A stretch of 64,000 bases of DNA, taken from NCBI GenBank assembly GCA_947846985.1, contig CANTUZ010000003.1, forward strand, positions 59,716,096-59,780,095, read 5' to 3'. Shown piece by piece: positions 1 to 11,327 of the stretch. The notes under the pieces are model-generated. The model made no database searches. It was not told where the DNA came from and worked only from the letters and a program-made list of their open reading frames with translations. A program made the translations under genes and the position numbers. Origin of the DNA: Fratercula arctica. Lineage: Eukaryota > Chordata > Aves > Charadriiformes > Alcidae. Numbering within the stretch: the stretch's first letter is position 1; each line of letters begins with the position of its first letter.

Positions 1-1559
1 AGAAATTCTCCTGTGTGCTGTGTAACAAAAAGCAGTGGTGGTGTGGTGTGCAACAAAACGCAAGTGGTCTCACCTTTCTCCACGCAAACTGCAAGAAGTT
101 TATGCCAATAGAAGCTTTTAAAGTGTTCTGTTCTGAGCAAAAAGACTCAGCTTCTTGATGTCTCAGGTAAATCAATATTAAAGACATGCAGACTTTAAAC
201 TATTCTCCCAATGGGAATCATATTTATTGTTCACATATAAACCCATTTTCAAATAAATTAGTGAAAGGGCCATACGCTGAGATCAGCGTTAAAGACACAT
301 ATTGAATCCAACTGATGGGAACCAAAAAGACTGATTCAGACTGTTTGCAGAAACCTGAATATTGATGGTCTTAGAAAAGTTCGTGTACACTCAGCGAAGA
401 AGAAGGTACCAGCAATCGTGATAAATACCCAAGCTGATAGTAAGGCTGCTTCAGCGGGAATGTAGTTGAATTTATGGAGGAAACTTGATCAGCAGCAAGA
501 ATCACTTCCAGAGGATCTCTGTGACAATTCTGATCAGCTGCCTAGTGGTAAAGGTGAAGTCTCTAGCCTGATCATTTCTGAGGACTGGCACTGGCTGGGT
601 GTTCTAGTAACTAATCAGCATTATATGAATAAGTAATTTACACAACTGTAACACATTTATAAATCCAGGGAAGTGAGAAGAATCACAAAGATCAATCAAT
701 ACATGCAGCAAGGTGTAACTTTTAAGAAGCAATAATACTTTTTGTTTGATAATCTTAGTAAAAGGTTATTTAAAATAAATCGCTCATGTCTTTTAAATTT
801 AATTCCTACCCTGAACAGCATGCCATGGATGGGCTATGTATTGCTGCACACATGACATGCTTTGCTTCTGGTATTTCAGTGGTCAAACTCTTTCTCCCAT
901 TTCAGCAAGTCCACTATGCATTCATTTGCTTTCTCCATACACCTGTCACGTAAGCCTATAGGGCTTCAAGCACTGTTTTAAACATATGAACAAGCAAGTT
1001 CACTCATACATCCTCCTTTTTGAGAAGAGGAAGGAAAAGAGTCAGTCTGCAGAGAATGTTACTGGCAAATGCTGTTATTCCTCTGCCTTGACTCTCTGTC
1101 TTGAAAACTTCAGCCCCGTAGGTCTGCCTCTCTTTCAGCATATTTGCACTGCTACCTACATTCATGGCTTCTGCTGGAAACAGGTGTGGCTGTTTGGAAA
1201 GCCTATACATGTGCACACACTAGGAAGTAAAAGGTATTACCTCACCGAAAAGCAAGAAACAGCAGGGACAAATGCTACACTTCAAAGAGGCAAACAGTGT
1301 TTATTCTCCACTCTGTTACACCATTTGCATAGTGAGCCATGGATAAAAACACACCACCTGCCCTCATTTCATAGTCAAGACTAATGTGAAATGCAACTTT
1401 GCAAATCAAACCATAAAACTTTAAAGGCAGCTGATGTCTTTGAGCAGTGTCTATTCAGAACCCACAGCTGGATGACAGGAATAAAATCTCTTCATCTCCA
1501 AGTCCCTCGCTCCCTGTCACCCTGTATTTCAAAGGGTATTTCTTACCCTTCACCTGGGT
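1..1559. other. 5' flank of NMBR, no gene seen
   Basis: This is AT-rich DNA upstream of the CpG island. Six-frame translation gives only isolated ORFs; the longest, about 986-1384 on the plus strand, has no recognisable domain or family motif. I see no repeat family, splice-bounded exon or RNA gene. Distal regulatory elements for NMBR could lie here but cannot be called from sequence alone. Confidence 0.6.
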
Positions 1560-1879
1560 AAAATGCTGGAACTCGGGGGTTTCCCGGAGGCGACCCCACA
1601 TTCCGCCCGACGTGGGGGACAGCTCTCCGGTTTGCTGGGCAGCGTCTCTCGAGGGGCTGCTTGCGGAGAGCAGCGGCGAGGGGAGAGGTCCCCCTCGTCC
1701 CCCCACTCCCGCCCCCAGCCGTCCCCATGGCGCTCAGCGACTGGGACCCCGCGGGACGGCGGCGGTTCCGCGCTCCGCGTCTCCCCTCCGCGCAAGATCC
1801 GCCCGGGCTTCTCGGGGCTGGGGCGAAGACACAAGCGCTTGCAGGATGAGAGGCGGGAGAGGCTCCTCCCAGCACCAGG

Positions 1880-1886
1880 TATAAAT
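1880..1886 (+). promoter_or_regulatory. NMBR: TATA box, probable NMBR core promoter
   Basis: TATAAAT stands alone in GC-rich sequence about 515 bases before the chosen start codon. A TATA box places the transcription start about 30 bases downstream, near 1910, which would give a 5' UTR of about 485 bases if it contains no intron. The motif is read directly; its use as promoter is inferred from position and the surrounding CpG island. Confidence 0.6.
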
Positions 1887-1909
1887 CGGGGCTGCGGAGT
1901 GAGGAGCGG

Positions 1910-2394
1910 GGCTTGCTCTGCTCCTCGCCCCCGGTTCCGGCTCCGGCTCCGGCGCCGCCCGCAGCCGCGGGCCGAGCAGCACCGGCGCCGCTGGACAGCG
2001 CCGGCGGCCCCGCGGCAGCGCCCGCCCGGCTCCGGCACCGGAGGGCGCGGGGAGGCGGCCGGACCCCCCTGAGGGCGCTGCCGGGGGCGAGCGAGGGCAG
2101 GCTGCGGTCCCGATGGCCGCTGCTGCCCCCCGAGGCTGGGGATCTGGCCCTCCTGCCCCCCGGGAGAGAGCTTGTGCAAAGGGCTGAGAGGGATTTTTTA
2201 GCCCCCCCCCACCCCCGCGGCGGACAGAGCTTCCTCTGCGTTTTTGAGGGGAGAAAACTCGGCAGAGAAAAAGGGGGAGAAGAAAGGCGGGAGGGAAAGG
2301 GGAGAAAGTTAGCTGACTCGCAGAGAGGTGAAGCTTTCCAGTGGTTCCCACCGCACTTTGCATTGAAGACTTCCGGTCTGCACGAAGCTGGAGG
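1910..2394 (+). other. NMBR: NMBR 5' UTR (inferred)
   Basis: This GC-rich leader runs from the predicted transcription start to the main ATG. It carries a poly-C run at about 2201-2216 and a purine-rich stretch of GGGAGAAAG type at about 2250-2310, besides the upstream ORF. No clear GT-AG intron is apparent, though a cryptic one cannot be excluded without transcript data. Confidence 0.5.
2113..2187 (+). promoter_or_regulatory. Upstream ORF in the NMBR 5' UTR (24 codons plus stop)
   Basis: This is the only ATG between the predicted transcription start and the NMBR start codon. It opens a 24-codon frame rich in Ala, Pro and Gly that ends at TGA 2185-2187, 207 bases before the main ATG. The ATG has G at +4 but C at -3, so it is a moderate-to-weak initiation context and leaky scanning is expected. 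If translated it would dampen NMBR expression. The peptide itself has no recognisable function. Confidence 0.45.
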
Positions 2395-2810
2395 ATGGAG
2401 GCAGAGCTGCCACCCGAGCTCACAGCAATGCCCCTCGGGGGAAATGGAAGCTCCCAGCTGGTGCCAGACACAGCCCTGATGCCCCCATCACGGGGTACGG
2501 CCATGTTCATTATCCGTTGTGTGATCCCTTCGCTTTACCTGCTCATCATCACTGTGGGCTTGCTGGGCAACATCACCCTCATGAAGATCTTCATCTCCAA
2601 CAGCGCCATGAGGAGCGTGCCCAACATCTTCATCTCTAGCCTCGCTGCTGGCGATCTGCTGCTGCTAGTGACCTGTGTGCCCGTGGATGCCTCCCGGTAT
2701 TTCTCTGAGGAATGGCTCTTTGGGGAGGTGGGCTGCAAACTCATCCCTGCTATTCAGCTCACTTCTGTTGGTGTCTCTGTCTTCACCCTCACCACCCTCA
2801 GTGCCGACAG
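2395..2810 (+). CDS. NMBR: Neuromedin B receptor, coding exon 1 (residues 1-138 plus two bases of codon 139)
   Basis: NMBR is a rhodopsin-class GPCR of the plasma membrane. It binds neuromedin B and signals mainly through Gq and phospholipase C, acting in smooth-muscle contraction, hormone release, itch and feeding. This exon encodes the extracellular N-terminus (1-38, with an N-glycosylation motif Asn17-Gly-Ser), TM1 (about 39-63, Gly-Asn at 58-59), TM2 with the conserved sodium-site Asp87, Cys114 for the loop disulfide, and TM3 with Gln121, a ligand-contact position in this family. TM1-TM3 match human NMBR almost word for word (for example [20 protein letters not shown]), while residues 1-35 are divergent. 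ATG 2395 is chosen for its strong context (A at -3, G at +4) and because it gives 388 residues against 390 in human; ATG 2428 (Met12) is the alternative. The exon ends before GTAGGA, with AG of the DRY Arg codon. Confidence 0.95.
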
Positions 2811-3251
2811 GTAGGAAAGCTGGGCTGCCCCTTCTCAGGTCTCTGCAGCTTGGGCTAAGGCTAGCCAGAGCTGGCATGAAAGGTGAAGCACCCCTCTGAT
2901 AAGGTATCCCTCATTTGCTATCCCCTTATTCCAACTTGTGAGGTGCCCATACTTCTTCTTCCCTCACTGACTGGTGGCAAGTCTGGTTGGTACTAACTTA
3001 AGTTAAAGGGTTTCTGGAGATGGGTGAGCCTGGACCTCCAACTTCCAGGGTGCCAGCTGCAAGAACAGGGTTTGGTCTTGGCTTCTGCACCTCTGGGATG
3101 GTCCTGTAACAACCCACGTATTGGAATAGGTTTTAGACCCTAAATATAATCTATGACAAACCACAGGGATATGTGAACAGGCAGCAAGCAACTTAAACCA
3201 AGTCAAGCACAGGGGTGTTTTTAATAGATTTGTTTCTTTTTGCTGAGAAAG

Positions 3252-3270
3252 TAAGTGTGTGTGTGTGTAT
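3252..3270. repeat. Short (GT)n microsatellite
   Basis: This is a run of about eight GT dinucleotides in intron 1, ordinary and short. Confidence 0.8.
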
Positions 3271-5739
3271 TTGTGCCCTAGTAGAAGAGCAGATTACCAG
3301 AGGTGACTGCCAGAACTAGTTCAGCCTCTGGGAATTCAGAAGTACCAAACTGTTCTGTTGTAATTGTTAGTCTTAAACTTTTGGTTCAATTAATTTTGGC
3401 TTCTTTTGAATTTATAGAAAAGGAAGAAAAAAAAAAAAGCCCCCAAAACAAACTAGAAAGAAACGCTGCCATCTCTAGTACTTGTCAAATTAGGAAGAAA
3501 CAAAAAGCTGGACCCCAAGGTTTTCCTTTCAACTGGTATAAATGGATACTTAAGGGATTTATAGCAACTGTGTGGTTGTTGGACTGTGCTTCAGGCTCTG
3601 AAAGACAAAATCTTGCAGGGTAATTGGCAACTTTTAATTAAATGAAATTATCTTCCTTCTCTTATCTAAATCCTTTTTTTTTTTCCCAGCCAAAAATGAA
3701 AAGGTTTAATTCGTTCTTCATAGGAAATACTCCATTTCCTTTTGTTGGATTTTAAGTCAAAGAAGTGCATTACATTGGTGCATGATGTAAAGGCTTGAGT
3801 TCAGTAATGTATCTTTACACTTATAATAACATTTCTTTAAAACTTTTAATCTTGTTTTGTTTTGTTTTGTTTTTTTAAAGAGTATAACGGCAATTTATTT
3901 CTTTTTTTTTAGCCAATTCAGTAAATCATTTGATTCCACCTGAGAGTAGTCTTCAGTGGCCATCAATTTCAGTGGTGTTTGAATCAGGACATAAAATACT
4001 TGTGTAAAAAGACTTTGTAGCATATGAAAATGGACTATATTTTTGAAGAAGAGCTTGACAATCGTAAAGTGAACTCCTGTAACTCCCTGATTAATAATGA
4101 ACACCTGTAAGTCCCTGATTACCTCAGTTAAAGAGTATGTTAAAAACTCTGTTTGCAGAGCCAAGAAAACCTTGCAGTTTTCTTTCTGCTCTATTTCCAC
4201 TGTTTAAAAGTATAATTGTGGTATTTTATTTGAAAAGGGAAGAAGTTATTTGCAGAGGAGATCATATCTCTATGGAATCATAATGTGAGGGAATGCTGGT
4301 TGTTTAATGTTTAAGGATTCATTCATTTACTTTTCATATAACTTTGGAGCATTCATTTTTTTTGCTTTTTCCATATAATTTTATAGCTTTCTTTTAATAT
4401 CAGTAAAGATTCAAGAAGTAATAATGCTGAATCTGTTGACACTGAACACATTTAGAATTACACATCCTAGAAAATAGCTACAGATGGTGTGCTGTGACCA
4501 TATAAGCTCATAATAAATAGGTTCCTACAGCATTTTGGAGTCCACAGTATTTACAAATATCAGAAATGGCTATAGTAAGAATTTAACAACTCTGTTTCTT
4601 TACCTTCTGTGGTTATATTTTCAATTACTGAGAACAAAACCCATCTCTTTTTCAGTCAGAAGAGCACCCACTGGCTTCAGAGACCAGTGCCTCATCTGCT
4701 AGGGACCCAAGTCACCTCTGAGTGACGCTGGCTGGACTCTCAATGGAGTTCGGGTTGGACTCAGGTCTACTTTTTTTGTATGACACTTGTATTGAACTAA
4801 AGGGGAGGCACTAGTGTGGAGAGGTTTTTGTCACACTAATTTGTAGCCAGATCCTAATGTCTGTCATCTCGACTAGATTCCGTTATGGGGAAACTGTATG
4901 TGTAATTACTCCAGCAGACCAGAAGTGGTGGCAGCATCCTGCACCTAAGAGGTGCTGAGGAGGTGGGGCCTGGCTGGGGGCAGTGTTTTCTCCAGATAAG
5001 CAAATCTAGCACAGGATGTTAGCAGTGTGGAAGCAGTGATGTCACTAAAAAAGCTCCATTATAATCCAGTGCATTTTTGGTCTGGTATACAATGTCTTCT
5101 CAGTGACCCCTTCTTTCAGAGGTAATACTTAAAGTACGTTTTAATATATGATCATTAAACCCTTTCCTGCTTTTTACTCCCTATTACTACAGGACTGTAT
5201 AGAACTCCAGACACTGATTACACTAAGGAACATAGTTATAAATATTTATAAATATATTCTAAATATTTTTTTAGAGTTCTTTACAATGTGCCTACATTAA
5301 TTAGGATAAGGGAGGTTGCCTCGGTTTCCACAGTGCAATAAGCATTTATTGTTTATGTGGAATTTTTTCATGACAAATTACATGTATATGATACATTTAA
5401 CAACAACAGCTACAGAAGCAATAAACTCTGAATGATTGTTACTTACAAACTGAAGCTATAAGGAAGAAAAAGTAGTGTTCATTGCATATATATCTTCTCC
5501 AAAGTTGCTTTGTTTTGTATGGCTTTTTGTCACAGAAGTCCCTCTCAGCATCACTAGTGCTTTCAGTGTGACAAATGTGCACCTTCTACCTGGAAGCTTC
5601 ATTATCTAGTACTGACAATATTTGTGTTTTGGTTTGTGGGTTTTTTGGTTTGTTGGTTTGGTTTTTTTTTTTGCGTACAAACATATGTAATTTGTAACAG
5701 TGCTTCCCAGACTTCCCTAGAGTATACTTGCAGACCGAA

Positions 5740-6130
5740 ATCGGCAACACACAGCGGATCTGCCCAAGATCTGCCCATCCCCATCCCCGGAACAGCCACT
5801 GGCCCCATCAAACAGCCCTTCCCACCCTGGAGCTGCTGTGGGTCTGGCTGCCAGGGGTGGGCGGTGGTGCCCTGCTGCAACCCCACACATTTTGGGGCAG
5901 AGAGGGGTGGGAGGTCAGCAGCAGTGGTGGGGACCATGGCAGCTGTGGTGCCACTGGTTGCACAGTGTGTTGGCATCAGAGGAGGGTTCAATCTCTCTCT
6001 CCTCTGGGGTGCAGAGGACAGGACAGCACAGGACCAGTGGTGCTGAGCCAGCTGGCACCTCTCACTGCCAGGCAGGAGATGCACAGGAACAGCACCCTTG
6101 CCCCTCATGGCCACTGCTCCTATTGATTTT
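5740..6130. other. GC-rich island in intron 1 with ORFs on both strands, unidentified
   Basis: About 390 bases are clearly richer in G+C than the surrounding intron. Overlapping frames are open on both strands, the longest about 170 residues on the minus strand (5602-6114). The translations are rich in Pro, Ala, Gly, His and Trp and show no domain that I recognise. The sequence could be an old decayed repeat or a regulatory island. I do not propose it as a gene. Confidence 0.3.
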
Positions 6131-6240
6131 ACTCTATTGTGGAGAAACTGGACCGCCTCTAGAAACCTTAATACTTCTCTGGTTTAAAAAACCAAGAAAA
6201 AACCAGAGGGTGGATTACAGAAAGAGAAAAGCTAATAATT

Positions 6241-6774
6241 TCAGTGGATGACAAATGAAAAAAGGAAAGGGGGTGAGGGACAAAAATGTACAAAACAACA
6301 AAAAAAGGGAACTAAGGAGGCCATAGGGCAAGAACACCTCCAATAGCACCCAGCACACCTTGAAAGTGCCCGCAGAGCTGGTGCGTGATGGCCAGGGGTG
6401 CACTTCTTAGAGTGCACTCTTGGTGGGCAAGGAATTAAAAATGGGTCCCTTGTTGAGCTTGCTTCTCCAGGGACCATGGACTGCATGCCATGGATTGTTT
6501 TGGCCATGGCTAATGGATGTTGATGAGAAAGTCCCAGGACTTGGTGTAGTCTTGGATAAGGAGGGTAAAAATAAAGAGGTGAGAGAAGTGTAGCCAGAGG
6601 GACTGCAGCATGGCACACATGAAGAAAAGGTGCCAGCATCTCCTCACTGCAAAAAGGACAGAAGCCAGGGATGAACCTGACTTGAACTATGCCTGACTTG
6701 AACCATCCCATGAACTTGTTCACTGCTTTGGGGTGTGGGGGGGGATGTTCCAATTTACCTCCATGGTGGGCCAT
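6241..6774 (-). mobile_element. Degenerate LINE-type coding remnant (possible C-terminal zinc-knuckle region)
   Basis: A 177-residue frame is open on the minus strand. At residues 39-54 it reads CPFCSEEMLAPFLHVC, followed by HAAVPLATLL. This resembles the C-terminal CPxC...EETLxHxxLxC, PRLxPLFxLL pattern of several non-LTR retrotransposon ORF2 proteins, with the zinc-ligand His replaced by Pro. The later part reads better in another frame (6300-6420, around GVLGAIGGVLA), which suggests frameshifts in a dead copy. There is no catalytic reverse transcriptase core, 5' end or tail. The family assignment is inferred from pattern memory, and chance resemblance remains possible. Confidence 0.4.
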
Positions 6775-9365
6775 GCAGTCATCTCAGAATGCAAACTAGG
6801 CCCATGGGGGTCCTCACTCTCTTCTCAGGGTGAGAGATCTTGTCATTTTGTGCCTGGGAAGGAATTTAAGGTAAGGAAGTGGAGCGCAAGTACCGAAAGG
6901 TGTTTCCAAGATGCCTTTTGGAGCCAGAGGGCTGGATAAACTATGTTGTGGAGAGGTGGCTGGAGAAGCTCAAGGGGCAAGAGATGCTACAGCGTGCATC
7001 TCTGACTGTCACTGCATTATTGTGTATGCTGATGAAAAGCAATTGTACCCACAAAATGCCAAGAGACCTGGGGTCTTGAAGGAATAAATGGCAGCCCCTT
7101 AAAACAGCTTTAGATTTGTCTCACATAGTGTTTCCTTTTCTCTTTGGCTGTCATTTATGTCTGATTTTTTTTTTGTGTGATCTGTAGAAATAGGATTAAA
7201 TTTGATTCTGCTACTTATTCTAGATTGAATTTTCTTTCTAGTGAAGGGTTTAAATGTGTTAGCTCACATACAGTCCTGCTGCACTCTAATGAAGACAGTG
7301 AAGCTGAACAGTGGAGCAACTGGCCCTACTACAATTGAAATAGCATCTTCTTTGTATTCTTCCTAAAAATGTGACAGAAAGACACCATTGATGAGACAAA
7401 TACTTGCTTAACCAGGTAACAAAGTTATTTTTCATTAGTGCCATTCCTTTTAATAATTCTTAATAACAAAGGACTTTGAAAATTTAAATTCATACTTAAA
7501 TAAGTAAATGCAGTGCCTAACCAAGATGCTTAAAATAGTCGATAGATTTGCATAGCTAAACTGTTTGATCCTTTTTTTGTTTGTTTGTTTTACTTCTTTA
7601 TTTTTTTACTTTGATTTTTGAAGATTGCAATCTATATTTTAAAAAGTGTAAAAAGAGTCAAAAATGTTTTGTGCAAGTTTATATCTATGTGCTGACTTCT
7701 AACTACACCTGATAACAGCCGTTCTGGCTCAGTTTGCGTACCTACTGTCTCCTATTTTTTTGGAAACTCAGGAAATGTTTTGAAGACATTCACAAGTGTG
7801 AAAAGGTGCCCTAGTAACTACTTTAGGATTTTTCATTATTAAAGTAACCCTTAAGAAAAGTTTCTTATTTACTTTCCTCCAGAATTTATTTAAAGCTTGT
7901 TCTTTTGTTATGTCAGGTGCTGATCCAGGCTGAAATACAGTGATTTGGAGACCTCTAAAATCCTCATTTCTTGTTACATGTAGTGGAGTACATGAAGCAG
8001 GGAAGTGGACATGATTTCCTTTTGAGCTTTAATAGCTGTCATTCAGGGACTAAAGAGCCTTGACAAAGAAAGTAGTATTAAATGACATCCTGAAAATTAC
8101 CTATAATTAACCAAAGAATAAAGAAAAAATAATCAAAGGTAAAATGAAAGACTGCCTGTATAAAAGAAAAACAATGCCTTTACTGTATATAGTAGATGGG
8201 AAAACAAAATTATATGGAACCAGTAGAACTATGAAATCTCTACTTATGTATCTTAGAAACCCTAATACTTGAGGTAAATCTATTGAATGAGTGACTTACT
8301 AAAGTACATTAAAAGAAATGATGGTCCAGATGTTTCTCTCACTGTAGGCTGTAGCAATGTGGTTATAATTATGTGATAGCAGGCAAAGTAAAAGAAATTT
8401 AAGAGAGACTGGACAGGCTTTGTCTCTCACGTTTCTTTCAGCTCATCCTTTACTTTATATGTGCAAACTTGACTCACAAAATAAAGCTTGCCAGAAAGCT
8501 TGCTTTGATGAAACTCTGACGTATTTTGTCAGGAGCAATCCTTTTTGCCAAGTTAAACAGTGAATCCTGTTCTCACCTGTCCCCACCCCAAAATGTTCTA
8601 GTTTGTTTGTAATCATTTCATACAGCTAAAAGGAATATGATGGAAAATACTCCAGAAAGAAAAAAAGGATGGGGAAAAAACCCCGCAGGAGGAATTTTAT
8701 GTCTGGAGTAGATTAAGGGATTACCTATTTTAGGGTAAATTTGCCCAAGTCCAGCAATTCAAATCAGCTGTTGGAGAAGTTCCTCTTGTGGCCATCTTCA
8801 CACAGCTGAAAATGATTTCTCAGCAAATAACATTTCACTCCCAAGGTAGGCAAATTTTTCTCTAGTTTCATACAGACATGTGCCTCTGTTAAACTCCTGC
8901 CTTTGTGCGTGTGTCCTGTGTGTGCTCTTCAACTCATAAGGAAACAGCTTAGTCCTGAGGATGGCGAAGTGAGAAATGGCTGCGGTGCTTGTCTTAGCCA
9001 GTGGTAGATGCAATGCCTGTGTTGTGCTGGCAGCAGCCAACTTTGCTTTGATTAAAGCAAATGCCCGCATCCGATAGCCTTTCGTAGGTTGGAACCTAAA
9101 CCCTAAGAAACTTACAAAACCATTCCTCCTGTTTCTTTGATCTGTTCAGTAAAAGCCTGTGCCTCTGGCAGGCAAAATAGCTGCTAAACAGCAGATCCAA
9201 CTGAATTCTTACCAAGCAGGCCTGAACGTAAATCTTCATATGTTTATTTTGTTTGTCTGTCCCCATAATGTGATTTAAGTGCAAAATTACAACAGAAGTT
9301 GCAAATGAAATTGAGCTGGAAACAAGTTTGAAAGTGACAGAGTGAAGCGTTCTAAGATGATAATT

Positions 9366-9399
9366 GGTCATGGTTTAGGCTGGACTGGCCACTAAAATT
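9366..9399 (+). mobile_element. LTR-like fragment (avian ERVL-type LTR start), intron 1
   Basis: About 30 bases (GTCATGGTTTAGGCTGGACT and the following GGCCACTAAAA) match the sequence at 61109-61141 at all but about three or four positions. Both resemble the TGTCATGGTTT start of common avian ERVL-type LTRs. Only the first tens of bases are recognisable, and no second end, internal region or target duplication is seen. Very degraded or partial. Confidence 0.4.
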
Positions 9400-10800
9400 T
9401 ATACTGGAGCAAATCAATGTGGTTGCAGATTTTTGAATTTAGAAATTAGAGATTTTGGATCTAGATTCTCAAATGGCAAAATCTAAGTCTTTTCCAGATA
9501 CATTAACAGAGATTTGGTTATTTAATTCTTCCCGGCTTGAAACATTTCTGAAAATCATCTGACCATGTAATGTTCTCAATAGTTATGTTGTCTGACATGG
9601 CATGGACTATTACTGATTTCATAAAGGAAATGGGAGGAATGATTTTGTAACAGCAACAATTTTATAAAGGTAAACTGGCACTGAGCATATTTTACACTAG
9701 GTGTTTCTGCTTCCAGGCACTTTAGTTTCTGTAAATGATATTTTTATTGACCTTCTGCTCTAGCAGTGATGATTTTATGAGATCTTCTTCATTCAAATAT
9801 GCATGGATATAATTGCTGGAAGACATGCAGTAAATATATGGTAGATATGCAGATAAGCGTGCATTTCTGTCTCATCAGTCTGAAGGCAGGGATATCAATG
9901 GGGGCTGGATCAAGCCCATTTGAGGAAATGTTTCTCTTTCCTCAAACTCCTTTGGCCCTTCAAGATTCAAAATACGAGCTCTGAAAGAATAAGACAAGAC
10001 TAGTTGTGGTTTTCTAAGATTTTTTCTTACAACAGGATTATAGTGAGGAAGAAGTAATATGACTAATGGAGAGCAGAGCACTAGGGGACAAAGTCAAACA
10101 GTACATAAGCTCATCTAGGCTACATGTTGCAATGCCTACCCTCTAACCCAAGTGTTGACTTTCCCCTCCTCCTGTCCACCCCTCCTGAGCAGAATGCAAA
10201 ATCCAGAATTCCAAATTAGTGTTGGAATGATGTAAAAGCTCCAGAAAGGCAATAACAGCAAAGTGAATACTCATGCTGAACTGCTTTGTACTTCCCAGTG
10301 GGAAATGCTCCATCCAAGTGTTACAACGCAGCCCAGTAAGAATAAGATTCTCTCTTCACTGATGAAGTGTTAATTTTGAGCCACTCTCTAGCAGGCCTGG
10401 GCAATGACCAGGCCGAATGAATGCTTCATTTTGTTCTCGGAGATGCAGGTACAAGAGCTGCCTTTGCCACAGGTGTTTTGTGAAGGGTAATGACTTCAGT
10501 GTGCTCCAGCCATTACTTAAACACAACTTTGAGATCAGGCTCCTCAGCTTTGCTGTGCTTAGTTTCAGGATCCAAATGAAGCCTAGATGCAAACTGAGTA
10601 GGTCTGGTCAGGGGAGCTCCAGGCATGCACAGCAGGGGAAATACAGTTACTTGCATAATTTAAAAGTCAAGAAAGAAGGGGCACAGTGGGCTGGGATAGG
10701 CCAGCCATCACGCAAAGCTTATGGGTGGTGTTCTTGGGACCAGGCACCTGAAAATGTGTGGTTTTTGCTATGCACATGCGTTCATATACACATATATATT

Positions 10801-10831
10801 TGTGCATATATATTTCATATATATATGCACA
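10801..10831. repeat. AT-rich inverted repeat (13-base arms)
   Basis: Arms TGTGCATATATAT (10801-10813) and its exact reverse complement (10819-10831) flank a 5-base loop, inside an (AT)n-rich stretch from about 10782 to 10840. It can form a cruciform or hairpin. It most likely arose from AT microsatellite expansion. Confidence 0.8.
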
Positions 10832-11198
10832 AAAACATATTCAGCAGTGCCAAAACACAGGCGTGAGCATGGGATGTCAACCACTTGTCAAACTGTTATT
10901 ATAGCAGCCCATGGTGTGGTTTTGACCTGATTCAATAAATATTCTCCTAAACAATTTCTAGGCATGATTCAGCATTAAACACATTAAACATGAAAGCATT
11001 AAACGTTATGAACAGAAGTGTTGTTTTGATGTGGTGGTCTTGTATTGGGAGGTTAAAGAGTTTAATGGGATGGTCATGGTTGTCCAGCCAACGCCAACTG
11101 GCCTCCAGGTCGAAGAATAGACTCTGGCGCTGTTTAGTTTGCTAATGTACCCTTAACATAAGTTTTTTGTTCGATTTAGCTCCTGGTCCCCTTCCCCG

Positions 11199-11327
11199 TC
11201 TCTCCTCTCCTCTCCTCTCCTCTCCTCTCCTCTCCTCTCCTCTCCTCTCCTCTCCTCTCCTCTCCTCTCCTCTCCTCTCCTCTCCTCTCCTCTCCTCTCC
11301 TCTCCTCTCCTCTCCTCTCCTCTCCTC
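11199..11327. repeat. (TCTCC)n pentanucleotide microsatellite, 25 perfect copies
   Basis: From 11201 to 11325 the sequence is 25 uninterrupted TCTCC units, plus partial units at either side. The strand is all pyrimidine (purine GGAGA on the other). The ORFs crossing it on both strands (Arg-Gly-Glu-Glu or Leu-Ser-Ser-Pro repeats) are translation of the repeat, not genes. Perfection over 125 bases implies recent expansion and probable length polymorphism. Confidence 0.97.

Larger units (their letters stand above)
1560..2245. promoter_or_regulatory. NMBR: CpG island at the NMBR promoter and first exon
   Basis: Base composition changes abruptly from AT-rich flank to very GC-rich, CpG-dense sequence at about 1560, and falls back after about 2245. 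Long ORFs appear on both strands here only because stop codons are rare in such DNA; none resembles a protein. A GC-box-like CCCGCCCCC lies at 1708-1716. The island spans the TATA box and most of the 5' UTR, as is common for vertebrate promoters. Its limits are judged by eye. Confidence 0.8.

Noticed and set aside
2341..2394. Extending the NMBR frame upstream of ATG 2395
   Set aside because: The upstream in-frame extension starts at GTG, not ATG. ATG 2395 has a strong initiation context and gives the family's usual length.
1543..2510. Long overlapping frames on both strands across 1.5-2.5 kb, up to 258 residues
   Set aside because: They arise from the stop-poor CpG island. Translations are Pro/Arg/Gly-rich without domains, and the plus-strand NMBR exon accounts for the real coding sequence.
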